The notes beneath the pieces are model-generated. The model was not told the DNA's origin. It searched no databases and worked only from the letters and a program-made list of their open reading frames with translations. DNA of 64,000 bases from the NCBI RefSeq assembly GCF_050871315.1, contig NZ_JBJLRE010000002.1. The stretch is one strand, 5' to 3'. The position numbers were made by a program, and so were the translations under genes. Below, one piece after another: positions 50,338-59,950 of this stretch. Numbering within the stretch: the stretch's first letter is position 1; each line of letters opens with the position of its first letter. This stretch comes from Kineococcus gynurae. Its GTDB lineage: Bacteria; Actinomycetota; Actinomycetes; Actinomycetales; Kineococcaceae.

Positions 50338-53300
50338 GTGCACGACAACACCCATCTCGTCGAGCAGCGCATCGAGCGCTTCGTCCGTGAGCGCCTCACC
50401 CCGGCGCTCTACCGTCGACGCAGCCCCCTGACGGTGGCCTCCTGGGACGTCCCCGGGGAGCCGGTGCCGTTCGCCGAGGCGGCCGCCGCCGCGTTCACCC
50501 CCTTCCGGGTGGGCGACCTCTGGGGGCGGCCCTGGGGCACGACGTGGTTCCACCTGACCGGTCAGGTCCCCGAGGGGTTCGGCGGTGAGGGCCTGCGCGT
50601 CGAGGTCGTCGTCGACCTCGGCTACTCCGACGTCCAGCCCGGGTTCCAGTGCGAGGCCGTCGCCTACCGTCCCGACGGGACGGTCGTGAAGGGTCTGCAC
50701 CCGCGCAACCGCTACGTCCCGGTCGAGGCGGTCACCGGTCCGGGGGAACGCCTCGACCTCCTGGTCGAGGCGTCGGCGAACCCCGACGTCACCGACGACG
50801 GGAACTTCACGTGCGAACCCACGCCGCTCGGCGACGTGCTCACCGCCGACCCGGCCCCGATCTACCGCTTCGCCTCGGCCGTCGTGGCCGAGCTCGACGA
50901 GACGGTCTGGAACCTGCAGCAGGACGTCTTCGTCCTGCGCGGGCTGATGGCGCAGCTGCCGCCGGCCACGTCGCGCCGGGCCGCGGTGCTGCGCGCCCTG
51001 GAGGACATGGTCGACGCGGTCGACCCGTTCGACGTGGCCGGGACCGCCGCCGCAGGGCGGGCCGCGCTGGCCGGGGTGCTCGCCGCCCGCGCCGACGCCA
51101 CCGCCCACCGGGTGGTCGCGGTCGGCCACGCCCACATCGACTCGGCCTGGCTCTGGCCCGTCCGGGAGACCGCGCGCAAGTGCGCCAAGACGTTCGCCAA
51201 CGTGCTGGCGCTCATGGACGTCGACCCCGACCTCACGTTCGCCTGCTCCTCGGCCCAGCAGTACGCCTGGATCCGTGACTCCTACCCCGACGTCTACGCC
51301 CGGATCAAGGAGCGGGTCGCCGAGGGGCGGTTCGTCCCGGTCGGGGGGATGTGGGTCGAGTCCGACACCAACATGCCCGGCGGGGAGGCGCTGGCCCGGC
51401 AGTTCGTGGTCGGCAAGCGGTTCTTCGCCGAGGAGTTCGGCGTCGAGCCGCTCGACGTCTGGCTGCCCGACTCCTTCGGTTACACCGCGGCCATGCCGCA
51501 GATCGCCCGGGCGGCCGGGGCGCGCTGGTTCCTCACCCAGAAGCCGTCCTGGAACGAGACCAACCGGATGCCGCACCACACCTTCTGGTGGGAGGGCATC
51601 GACGGCTCGCGCATCTACACGCACTTCCCCCCGGCCGACACCTACAACTCGATCCTCGAGGCCGAGGACATCGCCCGCGCCGAGCGGCAGTTCGCCGAGA
51701 AGGGTCGCGCCAACACCTCGCTGCTGCCCTTCGGCTACGGCGACGGCGGGGGCGGGCCCACGCGCGAGATGCTGGCCGTCGCCGCACGGACCCGCAGCCT
51801 GGAGGGATCGCCCCGCGTCGAGCTGGGGGGCCCGCACGAGTTCTTCGCCGACGCGGAGGCCGAGTACCCGGACCCGCCGGTCTGGAGCGGGGAGATGTAC
51901 CTGGAGTTCCACCGGGGCACCTACACGTCCCAGGCCCGGACCAAGCGCGGCAACCGACGCAGCGAGCACCTGCTGCGCGAGGCCGAGCTCTGGGCCGCGA
52001 GCGCGACCGTCCACCACGGGACGCCGTACCCCTACGCGGAGCTCGCCGAGATCTGGCAGACGGTCCTGCTGCTGCAGTTCCACGACATCCTGCCCGGCTC
52101 CTCGATCGCCTGGGTGCACCGGGAGGCCGAGGAACGCTACGCCGAGGTCGCCACGCGGCTCGAGGCGATCATCGCGTCCTCGCTCGCGATCCTGGCCGGG
52201 TCGGGGACGCAGCGCCTGAACTTCAACGCCGCCCCCCAGGCCCGGGCAGGTGCGCCGGCGCTCGGGGCCGGCCCGGCCGGACCGGCCGCGGCGGGCGACG
52301 TCGTGGTCGAGCGCGACGGCGAGGGCATCGTGCTGCGGAACTCCCGGGTGCGCGTCGTCGTGGACGCTGACGGCCTGCTCGCCTCCGTCCGCGACCTGGT
52401 GGCCGACCGCGAGGTGCTGGCGCCCGGCGTCCGTGGGGGTCTGCTCCAGCTGCACCGGGACACCCCCACCCAGTGGGACGCCTGGGACATCGACGAGCAC
52501 TACAAGCGGCACACGACCGACCTGGTCGAGGCCGACGCCGTCGAGCTGGTCGAGGACTCCGCGCAGCGCGCGGTCGTGCGGGTCACCCGCAGCTTCGGGT
52601 CGTCGTCGCTGACGCAGGAGATCTCGCTCGCGGCGGGGGAGGCCCTGGTCGGGTTCGACCTGGACGTCGACTGGCACGAACGGCAGAAGCTCCTCAAGTT
52701 CGCGTTCGGCGTCGACGTGCACGCCGACCGCGCCGCCTCGGAGATCCAGTTCGGTCACGTGTTCCGCCCGACCCACGCCAACACCTCCTGGGACGCGGCG
52801 CGGTTCGAGACGTGCGCGCACCGGTGGACCCACGTGGGCGAGGACGGGTACGGCGTGGCCCTGGTCAACGACTCCACCTACGGCCACGACATCGGTCGGG
52901 GCACCCGGGAGGGTGGGGGCACGACCACCACGCTGCGGATGTCGTTGCTGCGCGCCCCGCTGTTCCCGGACCCCGACGCCGACCAGGGCCGGCACCGGTT
53001 GCGGGCCGGTCTCGTCGTGGGTGCGGGCATCGCCGACGCCGTCCGGGAGGGGTACCGCATGAACCTGCCGGTGCGCGAGGTGACCGGGGCGACCGCGCCC
53101 GCGCCGCTCGTGCGGGTCGAGGGGTCTGCGGCCGTGGTCGTCGAGGCGGTCAAGCTCGCCGAGGACGAGAGCGGAGACGTCGTGGTGCGCCTCTACGAAT
53201 CCCTGGGCGGACGGGCCGCGGCCCGGGTGGTCCCCGGTTTCGCGGTCGCCGAGATCGTCGAGACCGACCTGCTGGAACGCCCCGTGGCCGAACCGGTCGC

Positions 53301-53376
53301 CCTGCGCGACGCGCAGACCGGTGAGATCGCCCTGCGGCCCTTCCAGCTGCTCACCCTGCGTCTGCGGCGGGACTGA
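50338..53376 (+). CDS. GH38 alpha-mannosidase
   Basis: A 1012-residue cytoplasmic enzyme (no signal peptide) of normal GH38 length. The zinc-site HxD is GHAHIDSAWLWPVRET (His266, Asp268); the catalytic nucleophile is Asp378 in WLPDSFGY. PGGEALARQFVVGKRFF, LTQKPSWNETNRMPHHTFWWEGIDGSRIYTHFPP and LLLQFHDILPGSSIAWVHREAEERY are further GH38 signatures, followed by the mid and C-terminal beta domains. It would release mannose from imported alpha-mannosides. GTG 50338 has GAGAGGAAA upstream. It ends 3 bp from the convergent monooxygenase gene. Confidence 0.94.
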   Translation: MHDNTHLVEQRIERFVRERLTPALYRRRSPLTVASWDVPGEPVPFAEAAAAAFTPFRVGDLWGRPWGTTWFHLTGQVPEGFGGEGLRVEVVVDLGYSDVQPGFQCEAVAYRPDGTVVKGLHPRNRYVPVEAVTGPGERLDLLVEASANPDVTDDGNFTCEPTPLGDVLTADPAPIYRFASAVVAELDETVWNLQQDVFVLRGLMAQLPPATSRRAAVLRALEDMVDAVDPFDVAGTAAAGRAALAGVLAARADATAHRVVAVGHAHIDSAWLWPVRETARKCAKTFANVLALMDVDPDLTFACSSAQQYAWIRDSYPDVYARIKERVAEGRFVPVGGMWVESDTNMPGGEALARQFVVGKRFFAEEFGVEPLDVWLPDSFGYTAAMPQIARAAGARWFLTQKPSWNETNRMPHHTFWWEGIDGSRIYTHFPPADTYNSILEAEDIARAERQFAEKGRANTSLLPFGYGDGGGGPTREMLAVAARTRSLEGSPRVELGGPHEFFADAEAEYPDPPVWSGEMYLEFHRGTYTSQARTKRGNRRSEHLLREAELWAASATVHHGTPYPYAELAEIWQTVLLLQFHDILPGSSIAWVHREAEERYAEVATRLEAIIASSLAILAGSGTQRLNFNAAPQARAGAPALGAGPAGPAAAGDVVVERDGEGIVLRNSRVRVVVDADGLLASVRDLVADREVLAPGVRGGLLQLHRDTPTQWDAWDIDEHYKRHTTDLVEADAVELVEDSAQRAVVRVTRSFGSSSLTQEISLAAGEALVGFDLDVDWHERQKLLKFAFGVDVHADRAASEIQFGHVFRPTHANTSWDAARFETCAHRWTHVGEDGYGVALVNDSTYGHDIGRGTREGGGTTTTLRMSLLRAPLFPDPDADQGRHRLRAGLVVGAGIADAVREGYRMNLPVREVTGATAPAPLVRVEGSAAVVVEAVKLAEDESGDVVVRLYESLGGRAAARVVPGFAVAEIVETDLLERPVAEPVALRDAQTGEIALRPFQLLTLRLRRD

Positions 53377-53379
53377 AGG

Positions 53380-54588
53380 TCACTGCGGGGGCAGCTGGAA
53401 GGTGTCGGCCGGCGGGCTCGCGAAGCGGGCTCCGAGCGCCGACAGCCCCCGCCCGACCGGTCCGCCGGCCACGGTGAGAGCCGCGCGCATCGCGGCGAGG
53501 CCGGCCCGGCTGCGGGGGTGGGCCAGCCGGGGGGTTCCCGGGGGGAGTTTCTGCCCGCGGGTCACGAACGGGCGCAGCCGCTCCTCGGCGCGTCGGAACG
53601 CGGCGCGGGGATCGTCGCCGTCGGAGGGGGCTCCCAGCTCCCGGGCCAGCACGTACGCCCCGGTCAGGGCGAGCGTCGTGCCCATCCCGCTGATCGGGGT
53701 GGCGCACCAGGCGCTGTCCCCGACCAGGGCGACCCGCCCGCGGCTCCAGGTCGGTAGGTGCACCTGGGCCAGGTCCTCCAGGTAGAACGGCGCGGCGTCG
53801 AGGCCGTCCAGCACGCGCGGGGTCTGCCAGCCCGCGTCGGCGTAGACCCGGCGGAGCACGCGGCGCTGGCCCTCCTCGTCCACCCGGTCCAGGCCGGGGG
53901 TGTCGGAGAGGAAGGTCAGCAGCGCCCGGGTGGTGCCGACGGCGTCGGGGCGCAGGTGCACCGACCGCCCCCCGGTCGCGGTGTACCAGCGCCAGGTCGG
54001 TTCGTCCTCGGGGCTGCGGGGGATCGCCAGGTAGGCGCAGTAGGCCCCGAGCCGACGCACCGCGCCCTCCGTGCCCGGACCGCCGAAGACCCGCGTGCGG
54101 GTCCGGGAGTTCACCCCCTCGGCCACGAGGACGGCGTCGACCTCGAGCTCCTCGCCCGACTCCAGCGCGACCCGCACGAGGGTGCCCGTGTCGTGCACCC
54201 GGGCGATCGAGTCCCCGTAGCGGTACTCGACGGCGTCGGCGGAGGCCGTCTGCAGCAGACCCGCCAGGTCGCTGCGCAGGATCTCCAGCTCGGCCGTCAA
54301 CCCGCGGGTGTCGTCCTGCGGGGCCGGGAACCGGGCCAGGTCGCGGCCGTCCGCGTCGACGAAGACGGTCGCCTCCTCCGTCGTCGTCCGTTCCAGCGCC
54401 GCCTCCTCCAGGCCCATGCGCCGCAGCACCTCGCGTCCGGCGCCCCGGACGTCGACGTTGTGCCCCTCGGGTCGGGCGGCGGGCGCGCGTTCGAGGACGG
54501 TGACCCGCCATCCCGCCCGCTCCAACCAGAAGGCGAGGGTGGGGCCGGTGACGCCCCCACCGGAGATCAGGACGGAACCTCGACCCAT
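53380..54588 (-). CDS. FAD-dependent monooxygenase (PHBH-like)
   Basis: A 402-residue group A flavin monooxygenase. The N-terminal dinucleotide motif is VLISGGGVTGPTLAFWLERAGWRVTVLERAP; the GD motif is RGRVALVGDSAWCATPISGMGTTLALTGAYVLARELG. Such enzymes hydroxylate aromatic or polyketide substrates using NAD(P)H and O2; TetX-like drug modification is another family activity. Substrate unknown. ATG 54588 is divergent from the FkbM gene with a 54-bp gap. Confidence 0.88.
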   Translation of the reverse strand: MGRGSVLISGGGVTGPTLAFWLERAGWRVTVLERAPAARPEGHNVDVRGAGREVLRRMGLEEAALERTTTEEATVFVDADGRDLARFPAPQDDTRGLTAELEILRSDLAGLLQTASADAVEYRYGDSIARVHDTGTLVRVALESGEELEVDAVLVAEGVNSRTRTRVFGGPGTEGAVRRLGAYCAYLAIPRSPEDEPTWRWYTATGGRSVHLRPDAVGTTRALLTFLSDTPGLDRVDEEGQRRVLRRVYADAGWQTPRVLDGLDAAPFYLEDLAQVHLPTWSRGRVALVGDSAWCATPISGMGTTLALTGAYVLARELGAPSDGDDPRAAFRRAEERLRPFVTRGQKLPPGTPRLAHPRSRAGLAAMRAALTVAGGPVGRGLSALGARFASPPADTFQLPPQ

Positions 54589-54642
54589 GGCGGTCTCCCG
54601 GTAGCGGTTGCGCGGCGGTTGATCTAGGGAAGTCTCGGGGCC

Positions 54643-55530
54643 GTGGACACGTCGAGCAAACCGGGATGGATCGGGCTCCTGGCCCCCGAGCGACGGACCG
54701 CGGTGGTCGACATCGGGGCCAACCCGATCGACGGGGACCCGCCCTACAAGCCGCTGCTCGACGCGGGACTCTGCACCGTCACCGGGTTCGAACCGCAGGC
54801 CGAGGCGCTGGCCGAGCTGCGGGCGGCGGCCGGGCCGCTGGAGACCTACCTGCCCTACGCCGTGGGCGACGGGGCCGAGCACGAGCTCAAGGTCACCTGG
54901 ATGAACGGGATGACCAGCCTGTTCGAGCCGGACGTCGAGCGGCTGCGCACGCTGAACGAGTTCGAGCGCTACGGCGAGGTCCTGCGGCGCATCCCGGTCA
55001 CCACGACGCGGCTCGACGACATCGCCGAGATCGCGGCGATGGACCTGCTGAAGATCGACGTCCAGGGTTCGGAGCTGATGATCTTCGCATCGGGGCGGCA
55101 GAAGCTGGCGGGCGCGGTGGCGGTGCACACCGAGGTCGGTTTCATCCCCTTGTACCGCGACCAGCCGCTCTTCGCCGACGTGGACGCCGAGCTGCGGGCC
55201 CAGGGTTTCCGTCCGCACGCCTTCGCCGCGCTGAAGCGCTGGCCGCTGGCGCCCGGGGTCCTCGACGGCGACATCTTCGCCACCCACCACCAGGTGCTCG
55301 AGGCCGACGTGGCCTACGTCAAGGACCTGGCCCACCTGGACCGGCTGGACCGGGAGCAGCTGGTGCACCTCGCGGTGATCGCCCAGCACGTCTACGGTTC
55401 CCCGGACCTGACCGTCCGGTGCCTGGCCGAACTGCTGGGTCGCGGCGAGGTGGACCGGGAGGTCCTCGACGCCTACGGCCGTGAGGTCGGACGCCGCATC
55501 ACCCTGGACGGGGTCCGCAGCGACCGGTGA
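54643..55530 (+). CDS. FkbM-family SAM methyltransferase
   Basis: A 295-residue protein. The SAM-binding region is TAVVDIGANPIDGDPPYKPLLDAGLCTVTGFEPQAEAL; DLLKIDVQGSELMIFASGRQKLAGAVAVHTEVGFIPLYRDQPLF is the FkbM core. The C-terminal ~80 residues are a helical extension. In a glycan cluster it probably O-methylates a sugar hydroxyl. GTG 54643. Its last 32 bp overlap the convergent GT2 gene. Confidence 0.88.
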   Translation: MDTSSKPGWIGLLAPERRTAVVDIGANPIDGDPPYKPLLDAGLCTVTGFEPQAEALAELRAAAGPLETYLPYAVGDGAEHELKVTWMNGMTSLFEPDVERLRTLNEFERYGEVLRRIPVTTTRLDDIAEIAAMDLLKIDVQGSELMIFASGRQKLAGAVAVHTEVGFIPLYRDQPLFADVDAELRAQGFRPHAFAALKRWPLAPGVLDGDIFATHHQVLEADVAYVKDLAHLDRLDREQLVHLAVIAQHVYGSPDLTVRCLAELLGRGEVDREVLDAYGREVGRRITLDGVRSDR

Positions 55531-56803
55531 GGGCGTCCTGCCGGCGGTGCTCGGCGTGGCCCCACTCCCGCTGCAGGTCGGTGTCCCGGGCGGGCCGGGC
55601 GGAAACCCCCGCCGGCGCCGGACACGCCTCCGCGCGGTCCGCCCGCCCGAGACCGGCCCGCGCGAGATCACGGGTTCGGTGCACGCGCAGGTGCTCGCCG
55701 ACGCTCACCGGGCCCCGGTCGACGAGGTCGGTCAGGTCGCGCAGACCGGCCCCGACCAGCCGCACGGGGGTGTCGACCTCGGCCAGGAACCGACTGCGCC
55801 GCAGCAGGTCGGCGGGGACCGGCCCGACGTGGACGCGCGGGTCGCGCAACCGGTCGGCCGCGCCGCCTTCGAACAACCACACGGCCGCGTCCGTGCCGCG
55901 CAGCAGATCGGCGACGCAGGCGACGACGTCGGCGGGGTCGGCGCCGGTGTCGTCCAGGGTGACGACCACGTCGGGCACGTCCCAGACCAGACCGGTCCCG
56001 CGGGCCAGCGGGTCGGGCACGAACCGGGCCAGGGTCAGCCCCTCCTGGTTGCGGGCCCGTCGGGCGTCGAGATCGCGGCCGGCGAAGTCGGGGCCGTCGT
56101 GCCAGGCGACCGCGGTGGGCACGTGCCGGAACTCGGCCCCGGAGTTCCAGCACCGGTGGGCGAACTCCCAGTCCTCCCCGCCGTACCCGACGAACTCCTC
56201 CTCGAACCCGCCGACGACGTCGAAGGTCTCGCGACGCACGCCGAGGACCGCCGAGATCACGAAGCGGTAGGCGTCGGGACCGGCCGTCCGGAGGTTCTCC
56301 GTGCGGCGGTAGGCGTCGCGCAGCCACGCCGGTTCCTCGAACTCGGCGGGGGCCGGCCCCCCGGCGAACCACGCGCGCAGCTCGGTCGGTCCGAACCGGG
56401 AGAGGTCGGCGTGCCGGCGTCGGCCGACCACGAGATCGGCGGGCGGGTCGGACGACGTCGCCGGGGCGACGGCGGCCAGCAGGGCGCCCACGTACCCCGG
56501 TTCGGGGACGGTGTCGGCGTCGAGGAACACCAGGAACTCCGCGTCGGTCGCGGCGGCCCCCAGGTTGCGCGCGGCCGCCGCGCGGAAACCCCGGTCGGGT
56601 TGGGCGACGACCCGCACGGGGTAGGGCCGCGGGCCCGGGTCGGGACGGGTGGGGGAGCCGTCGTCGGCCACGACCACGTCGAGCGTCACCCCCTTGGGAA
56701 GGCGCTGCAGTTCGAGGCCGGTCAGGACGAGGTCCAGGCGTCGCGGGTCGTCGAAGTGGGGGACGACGACGCCGACGGTGCCCGGGGTACGGTCGGGGCT
56801 CAC
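55499..56803 (-). CDS. Glycosyltransferase family 2 protein
   Basis: A 434-residue GT-A enzyme: TVGVVVPHFDDPRRLDLVLTGL, VVVADDGSP, the DXD-type FLVFLDADTVPEPGYV, and the acceptor motif GGFEEEFVGYGGEDWEFAHRCW, which is typical of GT2/GT27-like polymerising enzymes. After about residue 270 an extra region (VPDVVVTLDDTGADPADVVACVADLL...) resembles a second, degenerate domain. The end is low-complexity and overlaps the FkbM gene. GTG 56803 overlaps the preceding gene stop by 4 bp. Confidence 0.88.
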   Translation of the reverse strand: MSPDRTPGTVGVVVPHFDDPRRLDLVLTGLELQRLPKGVTLDVVVADDGSPTRPDPGPRPYPVRVVAQPDRGFRAAAARNLGAAATDAEFLVFLDADTVPEPGYVGALLAAVAPATSSDPPADLVVGRRRHADLSRFGPTELRAWFAGGPAPAEFEEPAWLRDAYRRTENLRTAGPDAYRFVISAVLGVRRETFDVVGGFEEEFVGYGGEDWEFAHRCWNSGAEFRHVPTAVAWHDGPDFAGRDLDARRARNQEGLTLARFVPDPLARGTGLVWDVPDVVVTLDDTGADPADVVACVADLLRGTDAAVWLFEGGAADRLRDPRVHVGPVPADLLRRSRFLAEVDTPVRLVGAGLRDLTDLVDRGPVSVGEHLRVHRTRDLARAGLGRADRAEACPAPAGVSARPARDTDLQREWGHAEHRRQDALTGRCGPRPG

Positions 56804-57780
56804 CCCCGGACCTCGATCCGGCGCAACAGGTCCCGGACGGCGAGCACCGTCTCCGCGAGGTCGGGGGCGCCGCGCCGCCCGGGGTCGGCGAAGGTCCGGG
56901 CGGGGTCGGCGAACGCCTCGGCGAGGGCGCCGCGGAGGTCGGAGGTCAGCAGGAGGGAACCCGGGTTGCGCTCCTCGAACTCCTCCGCCCAGGGACTCGG
57001 GGGGACGATCGGACGACGGCCGGCGGCGACCCAGGTGCCGATCGACCCGGACGCCGACAGGTGCTCGTGGGCGGCGACGGGGATCACGGGGGAACGCAAC
57101 CGCCCGAGCAGGACGTCGTCCTCGAGGTACCCGGTCACCGTGAACCGTCGGCCCAGTTCCGCCGCCCGCGCGGCCAGGGCCTCGGCCAGGTCCTCGTGCC
57201 CGGGGGACGTGCGGCCGAGGGCCACCAGGCCCACGTCGGCGGGGAGCCCGCTCATCGCGGCCAGCGTCGGGACGTGGCCCTTGCCGGGGTAGAGGTAACC
57301 GAGGACGGCCACCGCGGTGGGTCGTGCGCCGGGGTCCACCGGCGCGGTCGCCCGGTCCGGTCGGAGGGTGGGGACGGGCAGCGGCACGACCGTCACCGGG
57401 CTGCTCGTCGTCAGCAACCCCCGCTCGTGCCGTGAGCTCACCACGACGTGCCGGGCGGCGTCGGCCACCCGCGAGTAGGCGAGGCGGCGTCGGGGGAAGT
57501 TCCGTTCACCGTCGCTGGGTTGCGGCAGGTCGTGCAGCGTCACGAGCAGCGGGACGCGCCGGGCGAGGGCGACGAGGCGGTCGGCCGCGTCCTCCGGCCC
57601 GTCCCCGAACAACCGGTCGGTGACGTGGACGTGCACCGGGCCGGACCCCAGGTCGGCGTCGAGCAGCTCGATCCCGCCGCGCAGGACGACGTCGTGGGCC
57701 TCGGCCTGCGCGAGCGCGGCGGCGGTCACCCCGTGCCGGGGGTCGCCGACGGCCAGCAGGGTGGAACGGGTCCGGATCAC
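56800..57780 (-). CDS. Glycosyltransferase (GT-B, GT4-like)
   Basis: A 326-residue protein: VTLHDLPQPSDGE, VVVSSRHERGLL, PTAVAVLGYLYPGKGHVPTLAAM (the GT-B hinge G-x-GK type motif) and AAHEHLSASGSIGTWVAAGRRPIVPPSPWAEEFEE, analogous to the donor-binding EAxxxG region. It likely adds a sugar to a lipid-linked glycan. GTG 57780 overlaps the WcbI-like stop by 4 bp; the upstream extension of the frame is an artefact of the opposite strand. Confidence 0.8.
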   Translation of the reverse strand: MIRTRSTLLAVGDPRHGVTAAALAQAEAHDVVLRGGIELLDADLGSGPVHVHVTDRLFGDGPEDAADRLVALARRVPLLVTLHDLPQPSDGERNFPRRRLAYSRVADAARHVVVSSRHERGLLTTSSPVTVVPLPVPTLRPDRATAPVDPGARPTAVAVLGYLYPGKGHVPTLAAMSGLPADVGLVALGRTSPGHEDLAEALAARAAELGRRFTVTGYLEDDVLLGRLRSPVIPVAAHEHLSASGSIGTWVAAGRRPIVPPSPWAEEFEERNPGSLLLTSDLRGALAEAFADPARTFADPGRRGAPDLAETVLAVRDLLRRIEVRG

Positions 57781-58685
57781 GCGCCCGATGCTCGCAGCAG
57801 ATCGAGCAGGGCGCCGTGCCGGCGCAGCCCGGCGGCGACGACCTCGGGGTGCGCGGCGTACCAGTCGGCCTGGACCCGGCGGATCTCCTCGTCGGGCACG
57901 GCACGACCGGCCACGAGCCAGTCCCGGCGCACGGTCGCGGGCGTGACCGGCAGCCCCTGCGCGGCGAGGGTCTCGGGCAGGCGGGGGGCGTGGACGGAAT
58001 CCAGCAGGACGCGGCCCGGGTCGGCGACCGCGACCCGGATGCCGCACCGGGCCAGGGCCCGTTCCGCCACCCCGCGCAGGACGAGGTTCCCGGGATGGTT
58101 GATCACCTGGCAGGCCTCGGCCCCCGCGGCCACGAACAGGTCGTCGGCGGCGACGGTGCCGTGCCGTTCGGTCCGTGCCCGGAGTTCGGTGATCGAGTTC
58201 TCCCGGATGGTGCGCACGGCCTCGGGGCCGGGAATCTCCGGGATCGGGGAACCCGCGGCGGCCGCCAGCACGCGGAGATCGTGGTAGGGAACCCCGGGCG
58301 GATCCCCGAGGGGGGTACGGACGATCACCTGGAACGGGTGCAGGGCCGACCAGCGCAGGACCGGCAGCATGATCACGGGAGCCGCGTTCGGCGCGAGTTC
58401 CATGATCTCGGCCGTACCCAGCCGCAGATCGCGGTAGCCGGCGCGGATCGGTTGGCTCATCACGAGATCCGCGCGACCCAGCAGCTTCGCCAACCAGGGG
58501 AGGTCGTCGGCGGTCAGTTCGTGCACCGGGGGGATCCGGACGGTGCGGAGGTGGGGGGACACGAGGACCCGCAGCGACTCGGCCTGGCAGTTGCCGTGGA
58601 TCACCAGCAGTGGCCCGGTCCCGGCGGGGATCTCCTGCAGGCCGTAGAAGATCCCGTAGTGCCTCCGGCGTCCCTCGTCCCCCAC
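57777..58685 (-). CDS. WcbI-family polysaccharide acetyltransferase-like protein
   Basis: A 302-residue protein. LLVIHGNCQAESLRVLVSPHL is the WcbI hallmark, and MSQPIRAGYRDLRLGTAEI and VINHPGNLVLRGVAERAL are further matches. WcbI of Burkholderia is needed for capsule O-acetylation and binds coenzyme A. Here it leads a three-gene operon with two glycosyltransferases, all overlapping by 4 bp. GTG 58685 is 44 bp from the divergent GT4 start. Confidence 0.83.
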   Translation of the reverse strand: MGDEGRRRHYGIFYGLQEIPAGTGPLLVIHGNCQAESLRVLVSPHLRTVRIPPVHELTADDLPWLAKLLGRADLVMSQPIRAGYRDLRLGTAEIMELAPNAAPVIMLPVLRWSALHPFQVIVRTPLGDPPGVPYHDLRVLAAAAGSPIPEIPGPEAVRTIRENSITELRARTERHGTVAADDLFVAAGAEACQVINHPGNLVLRGVAERALARCGIRVAVADPGRVLLDSVHAPRLPETLAAQGLPVTPATVRRDWLVAGRAVPDEEIRRVQADWYAAHPEVVAAGLRRHGALLDLLRASGA

Positions 58686-58729
58686 GATCTCCAGCCTAGT
58701 GGCGCCCTCGTGGTGCGCGTCCGGAAGCG

Positions 58730-59950
58730 ATGATCAACAGGTCCCGGGGGGGCGGTCATGGTTCACTCCCGCTTGTGCGCCGAGTCCACCGTCCGTCCTC
58801 CGGTTTCCGATCTCCCCTCCGGATCGCCGTGATCGGCCCGTCGGCGCACCCCGTCGTGGAGCCCTACGCCGGCGGCCTGGAGTCCTTCGTCGGAACCCTG
58901 ACGGCCGGGCTGCGCGAACGCGGTCACGACGTCACGTTGTTCGCTGCCGCCGGTTCCGCCGGTGCCGACACGTCGCTCAGTTTCCCGGGCGTCGGGTGGC
59001 ACCCCAGCGAGATCGCGGCCGGTGACACCTCGATGCCCGCGGCCCGTTTCATGGCCGACCACCACGCGCACCTGCGCCTGATGACGGCGCTGCGCCGCGA
59101 CTTCCGCGGCCGCCTCGACGTGGTGCACAACAACTCCCTGCACTACCTGCCGCTGTCCATGGCCGAGACCCTGCCCTTCCCGCTGCTGACGACCCTGCAC
59201 ACGCCGCCGACGCCGTGGTTGGAGTCGGCGATCCTGGCCGGGGGTGGCGGGGCGGGCGCGGACACGGTCTTCACCTGTGTGAGCGCGTCCACCGCCCGGC
59301 AGTGGACCCACGTCGTCGCCGAGCCGCGGGTGATCCCGAACGGGGTGCCGGTGCACCAGTGGCCGCTCGGCCCGGGCGGGGGCAACCTCCTCTGGTTCGG
59401 GCGCATCTGCCCCGAGAAGGCCCCGCACCTCGCGGTCGCCGCGGCCACCCGGGCCGGACGCGACCTCGATCTCGTCGGCCCGATCTCGGACCCGGCCTAC
59501 TTCGAGGCGCTCATCCGGCCCGAGCTGGGGGACCGGGTGGGGTCGCGCATCCGTTACCTGGGTCACCTCGGGGGCGCCGAGCTCGCCGACCGGGTGGGCC
59601 GCGCCGCCGCGGTCCTGGTGACCCCGGTGTGGGACGAACCCTTCGGCCTGGTGATCGCCGAGGCCGCCATGTGCGGGACCCCGACCATCGCCTTCGACCG
59701 CGGCGGGGTCAGCGAGACCCTGGGGGCGGGCGGGCTGGCCCCCGTGGGCCTGACCGTCCCCGAGGGGGACGTCGACGCGATGGCCGCCGCCATCGGCCCG
59801 GCGACCGCGCTGGACCGGGCCGCGGTGCGGGCCCGCGCGGTGCGCCGGTTCGGGGTGGACCGGGTCGTGGACGCCTACGAGGCGCTCTACCGCGAGGTGG
59901 TCGCCGGCGCCGCGGACCTCACCGACCAGGTCGACGAAGCCGCGTCGTAG
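58730..59950 (+). CDS. Glycosyltransferase family 4 protein
   Basis: A protein of up to 406 residues. The N-terminal loop PYAGGLESFVGTLTAGLRERGHDVTLFAA, VFTCVSASTARQW, LLWFGRICPEKAPHLAVAAA and the E-x7-E donor motif VWDEPFGLVIAEAAMCGTPTIAFDRGG are classical GT4. The first ~30 residues (INRSRGGGHGSLPLVRRVHRPSSGF) are atypical, so the true start may be a GTG near 58775. The last 64 bp overlap the convergent GT2 gene. Confidence 0.88.
   Translation: MINRSRGGGHGSLPLVRRVHRPSSGFRSPLRIAVIGPSAHPVVEPYAGGLESFVGTLTAGLRERGHDVTLFAAAGSAGADTSLSFPGVGWHPSEIAAGDTSMPAARFMADHHAHLRLMTALRRDFRGRLDVVHNNSLHYLPLSMAETLPFPLLTTLHTPPTPWLESAILAGGGGAGADTVFTCVSASTARQWTHVVAEPRVIPNGVPVHQWPLGPGGGNLLWFGRICPEKAPHLAVAAATRAGRDLDLVGPISDPAYFEALIRPELGDRVGSRIRYLGHLGGAELADRVGRAAAVLVTPVWDEPFGLVIAEAAMCGTPTIAFDRGGVSETLGAGGLAPVGLTVPEGDVDAMAAAIGPATALDRAAVRARAVRRFGVDRVVDAYEALYREVVAGAADLTDQVDEAAS

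Noticed and set aside
49405..52995. A 1196-codon open frame on the minus strand opposite the permease and mannosidase genes
   Set aside because: Antisense shadow typical of GC-rich coding DNA; the protein is low-complexity (Arg/Gly/Asp/Val), has no motifs, and the plus-strand frame encodes a clear GH38 enzyme.
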